A stretch of 6,114 nt of DNA from an uncultured Treponema sp. (lineage in GTDB: Bacteria > Spirochaetota > Spirochaetia > Treponematales > Treponemataceae). Both the position numbers and the translations under genes were made by a program. This document shows positions 1 through 4,739 of this stretch, piece after piece (the stretch's first letter is position 1; each line of letters starts with the position of its first letter). The DNA lies in NCBI GenBank assembly GCA_946611835.1, contig CAMOEE010000152.1, forward strand, positions 1 through 6,114, given 5' to 3'. Below the pieces are notes generated by a model that saw only the letters and a program-made list of their open reading frames with translations, did not search any database and had not been told where the DNA came from.

Positions 1-1
1 C

Positions 2-940
2 ATGATTAAAGAAGAAGAAGTCGTCGTGATGATTTCAAAGATGGGTTACATCAAGAGAGTTCCACTCACACTCTACAAAGCGCAGAGTAGGGGAGGAAAG
101 GGCAGCTTAAGTGCCAACCTCATCGAAGATGATTACATCAATCAGATTTTCATCGCCACAACAAAATCATACATCACATTCATGACCGACGAAGGAAAGG
201 CTTACTGGATTAAAGTTCACGAGATTCCTGAGTCGAGCCGAAGCAGCCGTGGTTCAAGCGTCAAGTCGCTCCTCCAGCTTTCTGCGGACGAAGAAATCAC
301 AACAATCGTCACCATGAAGGATTACACCGATTCTCAGTTCATCTTCATGGCTACGGCCAACGGTGTAGTCAAAAAATGTCAGACAACAGAGTTTGCAAAT
401 GCAAAAACACGAGGTGTAATCGCAATCAAACTCAAAGACGGCGATAAACTTGTATCTTCTATTTTGACTAGCGGAAACAAAGAAGTTATGCTAGTCACCC
501 GTAGAGGTCAAGCCCTCCGCATAAATGAAGAAGACGTAAGACCGATGGGCCGTGCAAGTGCCGGCGTTACAGGCATCCGTCTTTCACAGGGAGACGAGCT
601 TGCAGCCGCAATCTGTGTCGAAGAAGGAAAAGACGCCCTCGTAATCACAGAAAAGGGCATTGGAAAGCGAGTTGACTTTGAGGAATTCGGTCAGCACGGA
701 AGAGGAACAGGCGGTCAGAAGATTTTTGGAAACACGGACAATAAAGGCGAGATTATTGGAGCCATTGCCGTTGCTGAAGATGCCGAAGTTATCTGTATGA
801 CAGGCCAGGGCAAAACCCTTCGTATTAAAGCCGGTGATGTTTCAAAGCAGGGAAGGGGAGCTAGCGGAACACGAGTAATCAACATCGATTCCCCGGACTA
901 TGTAGTCGGCTTTGACAGCGTAGCACAAGATAAAGAATAG
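2..940 (+). CDS. gyrA: DNA gyrase subunit A, C-terminal domain (5'-truncated by the window)
   Basis: This is the 3' part of gyrA; the open frame runs in from the left edge, so the methionine at position 2 is internal and the catalytic N-terminal part (active-site tyrosine, tower, coiled coil) lies outside. The 312 visible residues form the DNA-wrapping beta-pinwheel that lets gyrase introduce negative supercoils. The GyrA box is at visible residues 28-34 (bases 83-103) and reads QSRGGKG, against the usual QRRGGKG, so one arginine is serine. Later blade motifs are visible, for example G-x-A-L-R-I-N-E-E-D-V-R-P-M-G-R-A near residues 169-185, GQHGRGTGG near 229-237, and GKTLRIKAGDV followed by QGRGASG near 269-287. 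The protein ends soon after the last blade with no long acidic tail. The GyrA box and the blade series separate it from ParC. The stop is TAG at 938-940, followed by a GC-rich hairpin element and an intrinsic terminator. In Treponema, gyrA sits close to dnaA-dnaN-recF, which fits the origin-like DNA that follows. Confidence 0.96.
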   Translation: MIKEEEVVVMISKMGYIKRVPLTLYKAQSRGGKGSLSANLIEDDYINQIFIATTKSYITFMTDEGKAYWIKVHEIPESSRSSRGSSVKSLLQLSADEEITTIVTMKDYTDSQFIFMATANGVVKKCQTTEFANAKTRGVIAIKLKDGDKLVSSILTSGNKEVMLVTRRGQALRINEEDVRPMGRASAGVTGIRLSQGDELAAAICVEEGKDALVITEKGIGKRVDFEEFGQHGRGTGGQKIFGNTDNKGEIIGAIAVAEDAEVICMTGQGKTLRIKAGDVSKQGRGASGTRVINIDSPDYVVGFDSVAQDKE

Positions 941-950
941 AGAAAATTTG

Positions 951-1050
951 GGCACTCCCCACACAAGTGTGGGGCGGGCTTTTCGGGGTTCCGCCTTTCG
1001 GCTTCATTGCCTGCGGCAACGGCTAACGCCGCCCCTACAATCCCTAGTGC
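951..1050. repeat. GC-rich multi-hairpin palindromic element (REP/MITE-like)
   Basis: This ~100-bp block is strikingly GC-rich compared with the AT-rich DNA after it, and is packed with inverted repeats. GCACT (952-956) pairs with AGTGC (1046-1050) at the outer ends. CCCCACAC (957-964) pairs with GTGTGGGG (967-974). GGGGCGG (971-977) can instead pair with CCGCCCC (1030-1036). Two smaller stems are TTGCC/GGCAA (1007-1011/1015-1019) and CGGC/GCCG (1020-1023/1028-1031). No open frame is evident. The nested cruciform form and base composition suggest a dispersed palindromic repeat that landed just behind gyrA. It could also be a complex transcript-end structure, but no T-run directly follows the first hairpins. 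Whether it is multicopy cannot be told from one window. Confidence 0.5.
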
Positions 1051-1089
1051 AAAAAATCCGTGTATCAAAAAGATGCACGGATTTTTTTT
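1051..1089 (+). terminator. Intrinsic terminator downstream of gyrA
   Basis: A 16-bp stem (1051-1066 with 1072-1087, one G-U pair) has an AAAAA loop, a CCGTG/CACGG core and a T8 tract at 1082-1089. The A-run on the left means it could also work on the minus strand. It is the first clear intrinsic terminator after the gyrA stop. Confidence 0.85.
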
Positions 1090-1229
1090 GTAAAGAACTG
1101 TTCTATTATTAGTGTTGATTTTTTTTTCTATTTCACCGGTTCAGGCATACTCTTCACCGAGAATCGCTAAAATCTTACCTCGCAAGAATTTTTAACGCTT
1201 CCTATCTTTTTCTTCCAAAATTAAATTAA
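1090..1229. other. Intergenic segment between two terminators, no gene seen
   Basis: These 140 bases are pyrimidine-rich on the + strand and lie between two related terminators. I see no open frame with a ribosome binding site and no convincing -35/-10 pair. A short + strand RNA ending at 1264 is possible only if there is a promoter I cannot recognise. Confidence 0.4.
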
Positions 1230-1264
1230 GCCGTGTGTCAGTATCGATGCACGGCGTTTTTTTT
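1230..1264 (+). terminator. Second intrinsic terminator, related to the first
   Basis: A stem of GCCGTG/CACGGC (1230-1235 with 1250-1255), extended by four more pairs including two G-U pairs, encloses a 6-base loop. It is followed by G and then T8 at 1257-1264. The core CCGTGT-x-TC...GATGCACGG matches the terminator at 1051-1089, so the two look duplicated. Confidence 0.75.
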
Positions 1265-1384
1265 GTACTTGTGATGGAGCTTTTCTCCTATTATCATACC
1301 TGCATATGAAAAAATTTAATTTAGCATTTTATACATAATTTTTCCTTGTGAAAAAAATAGCGTGAGAGTGTTTTTATACTTGAA

Positions 1385-1408
1385 ATTTACGCTACCTGTA
1401 GTGTAAAT
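1385..1408. promoter_or_regulatory. Operator-like near-perfect palindrome
   Basis: Two 11-base arms, ATTTACGCTAC (1385-1395) and GTAGTGTAAAT (1398-1408), are reverse complements except for one position and are separated by CT. A second, looser pairing overlaps it: CTACCT at 1392-1397 with AGGTAG at 1433-1438, and TAGTG at 1399-1403 with CACTA at 1423-1427. A TATACT hexamer ends just upstream at 1380, but no good -35 lies at the right distance. It may be a binding site for a dimeric regulator or a hairpin; which protein would bind is unknown. Confidence 0.35.
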
Positions 1409-1469
1409 AGAATATTAGATTTCACTATCGTTAGGTAGAGAATATCTTGTTTATTTAATCTGCTGTTAG

Positions 1470-1485
1470 CGTTTCATGTGAAACA
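1470..1485 (+). promoter_or_regulatory. parS: parS site 1 (ParB binding site)
   Basis: CGTTTCATGTGAAACA holds the 14-base core GTTTCATGTGAAAC. It differs from the classic chromosomal parS palindrome (TGTTTCACGTGAAACA) at the first base and at one central base (C to T). It is the leftmost of four identical cores in this intergenic region. ParB clamps loading here would take part in origin segregation with ParA and SMC. Confidence 0.88.
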
Positions 1486-1531
1486 ATTTGAAAATTTTCG
1501 TAAAATTCTTTAAAAATATTTTAAAATACTG

Positions 1532-1560
1532 CTGACAAAAGTTCGTATGTCGTATACAAT
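1532..1560 (+). promoter_or_regulatory. Sigma70-type promoter of the putative small RNA
   Basis: The -35 element is CTGACA (1532-1537) and the -10 is TACAAT (1555-1560), separated by the ideal 17 bp. Each hexamer differs from consensus (TTGACA, TATAAT) at one position. The expected transcription start is about 1565-1568. It is the best promoter match I see in the gene-free region, and a terminator follows about 110 bases downstream. Confidence 0.65.
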
Positions 1561-1566
1561 AAACAT

Positions 1567-1676
1567 GGGGATAGGTAGTGAAATCAGCCATTCTCCTTTT
1601 CGTTCATATCCATAGTGGCTGATTAATAACCATCAGGCGGCCGGAGAAGCAGAAGTGCTTCTCCGGCTTTTGTTTT
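1567..1676 (+). ncRNA. Putative ~110-nt small RNA in the origin region
   Basis: The unit is bounded by a good promoter (1532-1560) and a strong intrinsic terminator (1640-1676). The transcript would fold into a 5' hairpin of 9 to 11 bp (1582-1590 with 1616-1624, possibly extended inward) and the terminator hairpin, with a short single-stranded linker (1625-1639). The 5' hairpin loop shows the pyrimidine motif CTCCTTTT at 1593-1600, which is complementary to Shine-Dalgarno sequences of the AAGGAG type. It does not resemble tmRNA, 6S RNA or RNase P RNA, and it lacks the conserved GNRA/internal-loop core of SRP RNA. A 16-codon frame starts with ATG at 1565-1567 and ends at TAG 1613-1615; it would be leaderless, so a non-coding role is more likely. 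The unit lies between parS sites 1 and 2. Function unknown; existence is inferred from its signals only. Confidence 0.5.
1640..1676 (+). terminator. Strong intrinsic terminator of the putative small RNA
   Basis: A perfect 11-bp GC-rich stem, GCCGGAGAAGC (1640-1650) with its complement at 1657-1667, can gain one A-T pair to leave a GAAG tetraloop. TTTTGTTTT follows (1668-1676). No protein gene on the + strand ends just before it, so it most simply ends the transcript from the promoter at 1532-1560. Confidence 0.85.
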
Positions 1677-1689
1677 ATAGAATAATTCT

Positions 1690-1705
1690 TGTTTCATGTG
1701 AAACG
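1690..1705 (+). promoter_or_regulatory. parS: parS site 2
   Basis: TGTTTCATGTGAAACG carries the same 14-base core in the same orientation as site 1, 220 bp further on. It lies 14 bases after the small-RNA terminator. Confidence 0.88.
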
Positions 1706-2013
1706 TTCTGGCAATTTTATTTGTCTTAAATTTTTATAATTGTTTTTATTACACTCTTGTAAAAAATATAATCATATTTTGTAGCACTCGAAATACTTTA
1801 AATTTACTTTGCTATGTTTGCCTTTATATTTCAGCTCTCAGGCAAAAATTGAGTATTTAACTTTTACATATTTTGGCTGGTATTAATTCTGACAGATTTT
1901 TATTTTGCTGATAGAAAAATAAATTGGATAAAAGTTTTCATTTAATTTATCAATAAAAAATCTACACAAATCATGAAGTAAATGTGTTTTCTGAATTTAG
2001 ATTGCTGAATGAA

Positions 2014-2029
2014 TGTTTCATGTGAAACA
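2014..2029 (+). promoter_or_regulatory. parS: parS site 3 (best match)
   Basis: TGTTTCATGTGAAACA matches the classic 16-base parS at all but one central position. It is the only copy with both outer bases T and A. It lies 324 bp from site 2. Confidence 0.92.
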
Positions 2030-2311
2030 GTTGATAATCTTATATTCGAGGCCAGCGGCTTAGATTCATTAAATTTATAATTTTATATGACAAATGTTTC
2101 GTTGCAATTGAGAAATTATGTGAAATTTGAATAATCGTTGAAAGATTAGTATTAAAAGTGCAGGTCTAAAACAGGATCGCAAAAAAGATAAAATTAAAAA
2201 AAATCTTGTACTTTTTATTTTAAAGAAAAGTATTTCTTGGGCTGGAAGAGAGTCTTGATTTTCAAAATATGCTCTGTTATCTGGTACGAAGTATTTTTGG
2301 ATTAATTTTCA

Positions 2312-2327
2312 TGTTTCATGTGAAACG
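2312..2327 (+). promoter_or_regulatory. parS: parS site 4
   Basis: TGTTTCATGTGAAACG is identical to site 2 across all 16 bases and lies 298 bp from site 3. Confidence 0.88.
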
Positions 2328-2527
2328 ATTTATGAATAACATCAATTTGAATTGTTTGTGTGTAATAGGGAAGTAGGTGAGATTAAATGAATGTAAATTA
2401 TATTGCTTATATATGTATGATTTTCTGAAACTTCGAATTAATGTTTATTCTATCCCATTTTCGTGATTGAATTTGTTTATCTGAAAAAAAATTATATTTC
2501 CCATGATACTATTCGATCTAAATTTTT

Positions 2528-2543
2528 TGTTTCATATGAAATG
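2528..2543 (+). promoter_or_regulatory. Degenerate parS-like site
   Basis: TGTTTCATATGAAATG keeps the left half-site exactly. It changes the centre to ATAT and the last core base from C to T. It continues the 200-320 bp spacing of the other copies (216 bp after site 4), so it is probably a decayed or weak ParB site rather than chance, but this is uncertain. Confidence 0.45.
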
Positions 2544-2723
2544 AAAATCGTATTATTTATTGATTATCCTAGAAGATGTGTGATGTATAAACATAAATCA
2601 GAATCATATTTTTGGAACTCTTTTCTGGCATCTTTGTTTTATGTATGCTGGAGAGAGAGGGGGGATTGAGTGAAATATTTTTAGAGCTTGATTAAGTCAT
2701 AATTATTGTCCTACAAAAGTCAC

Positions 2724-2732
2724 TTATCCACA
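2724..2732 (+). promoter_or_regulatory. DnaA box 1, perfect consensus
   Basis: TTATCCACA is an exact match to the high-affinity DnaA box, in the first 39-bp unit. Confidence 0.85.
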
Positions 2733-2746
2733 AATTGTTTAAAACC

Positions 2747-2755
2747 TGTGGAAAA
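2747..2755 (-). promoter_or_regulatory. DnaA box 2, one mismatch
   Basis: TGTGGAAAA on the + strand reads TTTTCCACA on the minus strand. It faces box 1 across a 14-bp gap and ends unit 1. Confidence 0.7.
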
Positions 2756-2762
2756 AAGTGAC

Positions 2763-2771
2763 TTCTCAACA
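2763..2771 (+). promoter_or_regulatory. Weak DnaA-like box 3
   Basis: TTCTCAACA has two mismatches to consensus. It counts mainly because it lies exactly 39 bp after box 1, in the matching place of unit 2. Confidence 0.4.
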
Positions 2772-2785
2772 AGTTTTAAACAATT

Positions 2786-2794
2786 TGTGGAAAA
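2786..2794 (-). promoter_or_regulatory. DnaA box 4, one mismatch
   Basis: A second copy of TGTGGAAAA, exactly 39 bp after box 2, at the end of unit 2. Confidence 0.7.
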
Positions 2795-2820
2795 ATAAAG
2801 AAAACGAAGAGTATTTTAAA

Positions 2821-2836
2821 TGTTTCTCGTGAAACG
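2821..2836 (+). promoter_or_regulatory. parS-like site beside the DnaA-box array
   Basis: TGTTTCTCGTGAAACG differs from the classic parS by one core base (A to T) and by its last base. Unlike the four main sites it keeps the CG centre. It lies between DnaA boxes 4 and 5, so ParB and DnaA could compete or interact here. Confidence 0.65.
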
Positions 2837-2844
2837 CTTAATAG

Positions 2845-2853
2845 TTCTCCACA
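2845..2853 (+). promoter_or_regulatory. DnaA box 5, one mismatch
   Basis: TTCTCCACA differs from consensus at the third base. It lies outside the 39-bp repeats, nine bases after the parS-like site. Confidence 0.55.
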
Positions 2854-3056
2854 TTTTGTTAGTTAAATGTTGAAAAGTATTGTTGCTCACTAGCGATAGT
2901 ACGGAGAAATGAACAATTTTGGTAACCAGAAACCTTTTGATAAATTTCTTCTTGTCTTTATTACAACTCACTTCCGTTAGATTGAATTTTATTCGTCTGA
3001 TATAGCGTTTGAAATTTGATGAACTAACGATATTTCATTTTTTTTCAAGTGTAGGT
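2854..3056. other. Intergenic DNA right of the origin cluster, no gene seen
   Basis: About 200 bases without a supported feature. A 23-codon frame at 2909-2980 has GGAG only two bases before its ATG, too close for a normal ribosome binding site. No promoter pair or further parS or DnaA consensus site was found. Confidence 0.5.
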
Positions 3057-3104
3057 AAAAAAAAAGGACAATCGTTCAAATTCTAACGAACGATTGTCCT
3101 TTTT
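3057..3104 (-). terminator. Bidirectional intrinsic terminator after oppA
   Basis: A perfect 17-bp stem (3061-3077 with 3088-3104) surrounds a 10-base loop. On the minus strand it is followed by a T9 run (A-run 3057-3065 on the + strand), so it ends the argA-oppA transcript 16 bases after the oppA stop. The T-run at 3100-3104 lets it also stop + strand transcripts coming from the origin region. Confidence 0.92.
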
Positions 3105-3119
3105 GAGTGAGAGAAATTT

Positions 3120-4739
3120 CTATTCCAGTTTACCGTACATCAGGTACCAGTGGCCTGATGGAGAATGCCAGACATTCTTTAGGTTTGATTTTTGCATCCA
3201 GAATTCGTTGAAATATACGAGAGGAGCCATTGCCGCATCTTTTAGAAGAACTTGTTCTGCCTGATGAAGATAAGAGAAGTGTTCTTCAATATTGGTTGTT
3301 TTTCTTGCAAGATTAACGAGAGTGTCGAATTCTTTTGAAGAATATTTTCCGTCGTTGTTTCCATTGTTTGTTTCCAAAAGATTTATAATATTTGAGGGAT
3401 TATCCCAATCCAAAATCCAGCCGTTTCTTGCTACATCAAATTTCCCGGCACGGCGTTCTGCCGTCACGACATTCCAGTCCTGAATTCTTATATTCATTTT
3501 GATTCCGAGTTTTGCCCATGCCGATTTCAAATATTCTGCTACAGCTTTGTTGTATCCTTTGTCATTCGTAAGATACTCGAACTCTGGGAAGCCATTTCCG
3601 TTTCGGTATCCGGCAGAACCTAACAGGGCCTTTGCTCTGAATAAATCTTCTTTATAATTCTCTATGTTGAAATGATCTCCATATTTTTTGCTTGTAAATT
3701 TTTCAAAAGAAGAACCCGCTACTAGATCTGAGATTCCAGGACCTACGAAATTCTTTGCGGGTGAATAAGTTCCCTGCATTACTGTATTTGCTAGATATTT
3801 TCGGTCAATTGCAAGTGAAAGTGCTTCTCGCACCCTCGCATCGTTAAAAGGTGGTTTTCTGGTGTTGAAAGAAACATAATAAGTGCCCATCAGAGGTGAC
3901 ATGTGAAATTCTTTGTTAGTTTGAAGTTTTGGGAGTTGTTTTACTGGAATATACTTGATAAGTTGAATTTCGTTTCTTTTATAAGCAGTATAGGCTTCAT
4001 TTGCATCTTTTATGAGATGCCATACGATTTTATTAAAGGTGATATTTCTTATGTTCCAGTAATTAGGATTTTTTGAAAAAACGATCTGTTTTCCGTCGAC
4101 AAAGCTTTCCATGCGATAGGGACCGTTACAGACATAGCTGTTTGGTTCAGTTGCCCAAGAATTTCCGGCTCTTTTTATAGCGGCTTGCTGAACAGGAACC
4201 AAAACTGCAGAAGCCGCAATCTTGTCGAAATAAAGACAAGGAGAATTTAATTTAACAACAAACGTTCTGGCATCTGGTGCGTATACTCCGAGTTCTTCAA
4301 TAGCACCTTTTGATGCTTTATCAAAACCAACTACCATATTGAGCAGATCGTATCCATAAGGTGAGGCTGTCTCTGTATTTGCAACACGCCTCCATGAATA
4401 GACAAAATCTTCTGCCGTAAGTTTTGTTCCGTCAGACCATTTGAGTCCTTCCCGAAGATGAAAAGTCCAGGTTAGGCCGTCATCTGATTGTTTCCATGAT
4501 TCAGCACAGCCTGGAATAATTTCATTATTTTCATTGGATTTTAGCAATCCCTCGAAAGCGTGAATAATCATATTCGCTCCATCGACGGTGCTGTTCTTTG
4601 CAGGGTCTATTGTCTCTGGGGAAGGACCTATTTGAACATGAATTATGTTCTCCTCGTCTATAAGAGCATCTTTGTCTTTGCAAGCGACAAAAAGCCCCGC
4701 CAATGAAAAGCTAAGAACTAATAACGCCCGTTTCTTCAT
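3120..4739 (-). CDS. oppA: Oligopeptide ABC transporter substrate-binding lipoprotein (OppA-like, SBP_bac_5)
   Basis: This 539-residue protein is the extracytoplasmic solute-binding component of a peptide ABC importer. The N-terminus is a lipoprotein signal: basic MKKR, a hydrophobic stretch, and the lipobox LFVAC with the lipidated cysteine at residue 20, of the relaxed kind common in spirochaetes. Family 5 hallmarks follow: PETIDP at 41-46, FEGLL at 62-66, and the DGLTWTFHLREGLKWSDGT signature at 87-105 continuing into TAEDFVYSWRR (108-118). Length is typical of OppA (~540). The start is supported by AAGGAG seven bases upstream, inside the end of argA. Its ATG directly follows the argA stop (TAAATG), implying translational coupling. 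No permease or ATPase genes are visible, and the terminator right after the stop suggests they are encoded elsewhere. Substrate could be oligopeptides, dipeptides or murein peptides; sequence alone does not decide this. Confidence 0.93.
   Translation of the reverse strand: MKKRALLVLSFSLAGLFVACKDKDALIDEENIIHVQIGPSPETIDPAKNSTVDGANMIIHAFEGLLKSNENNEIIPGCAESWKQSDDGLTWTFHLREGLKWSDGTKLTAEDFVYSWRRVANTETASPYGYDLLNMVVGFDKASKGAIEELGVYAPDARTFVVKLNSPCLYFDKIAASAVLVPVQQAAIKRAGNSWATEPNSYVCNGPYRMESFVDGKQIVFSKNPNYWNIRNITFNKIVWHLIKDANEAYTAYKRNEIQLIKYIPVKQLPKLQTNKEFHMSPLMGTYYVSFNTRKPPFNDARVREALSLAIDRKYLANTVMQGTYSPAKNFVGPGISDLVAGSSFEKFTSKKYGDHFNIENYKEDLFRAKALLGSAGYRNGNGFPEFEYLTNDKGYNKAVAEYLKSAWAKLGIKMNIRIQDWNVVTAERRAGKFDVARNGWILDWDNPSNIINLLETNNGNNDGKYSSKEFDTLVNLARKTTNIEEHFSYLHQAEQVLLKDAAMAPLVYFNEFWMQKSNLKNVWHSPSGHWYLMYGKLE

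Larger units (their letters stand above)
1706..2716. other. Gene-free AT-rich origin-proximal DNA
   Basis: About 1 kb of very AT-rich sequence with many T and A runs. Apart from the parS copies listed separately I find no protein gene: the only sizeable open frame (2463-2669, GTG start) has no ribosome binding site, shows no family resemblance, and contains a parS-like site. A weak hairpin (2209-2215 with 2226-2232) has no clear role. The low melting stability would suit a region next to an unwinding element. Confidence 0.6.
2717..2794. repeat. Tandem 39-bp palindromic units with interleaved inverted repeats
   Basis: Two adjacent 39-base units (2717-2755 and 2756-2794) agree at 29 of 39 positions by my hand alignment. 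Each begins AAGT-x-ACTT, carries a + strand DnaA-like box near its start and ends with the minus-strand box TGTGGAAAA. Across the units, two inverted repeats interlock. AAGTCACTT (2717-2725) pairs with AAGTGACTT (2756-2764), and the 18-base arm 2728-2745 is the exact reverse complement of 2773-2790. The order A-B-A'-B' means the two stems cannot form together as simple hairpins. This resembles an iterated DnaA-binding array at an origin. Confidence 0.8.
2717..2853. other. oriC: Putative replication origin core (oriC), DnaA-box cluster
   Basis: Within 137 bases there is one perfect consensus DnaA box (TTATCCACA, 2724-2732), two one-mismatch boxes on the minus strand (2747-2755, 2786-2794), one weak box (2763-2771) and one + strand one-mismatch box (2845-2853). 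Three of these sit in the 39-bp repeats as inward-facing pairs with identical spacing. AT-rich stretches flank both sides (2670-2716 and 2795-2820) and could be the unwinding element. A degenerate parS lies at 2821-2836, and four good parS sites lie within 1.3 kb. gyrA next door also fits an origin locus. The dnaA gene itself is not in the window, so this could instead be a secondary DnaA-titrating or regulatory cluster. Confidence 0.72.

Noticed and set aside
1565..1615. 16-codon frame at the 5' end of the putative small RNA
   Set aside because: It would be leaderless and its end runs into the hairpin; a non-coding RNA explains the unit better, although a leaderless peptide cannot be excluded.
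1567..1676. Identification of the RNA as SRP RNA, 6S RNA or tmRNA
   Set aside because: The conserved SRP helix-8 core, the 6S open-bubble layout and the tmRNA tRNA-like ends are all missing, and the length does not suit 6S or tmRNA.
2463..2669. 68-codon open frame with GTG start in the gene-free region (+)
   Set aside because: No ribosome binding site, no recognisable family, composition that follows the AT-rich background, and it contains a parS-like site. Probably chance.
1470..2836. CRISPR array
   Set aside because: The repeats are only 14-16 bp, near-palindromic, and separated by 216-324 bp; they match parS, not CRISPR repeats.
2909..2980. 23-codon frame starting ATG at 2909 with GGAG nearby
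   Set aside because: The GGAG lies only two bases before the ATG, there is no promoter, and no similarity is recognised.
941..3119. Replication terminus, suggested by converging genes
   Set aside because: No dif-like site was recognised, while DnaA boxes and parS sites together indicate an origin-proximal locus.
3292..3483. + strand open frame within oppA
   Set aside because: Antisense shadow of a well-supported gene. The frame at 4804-5007 within argA is rejected for the same reason.
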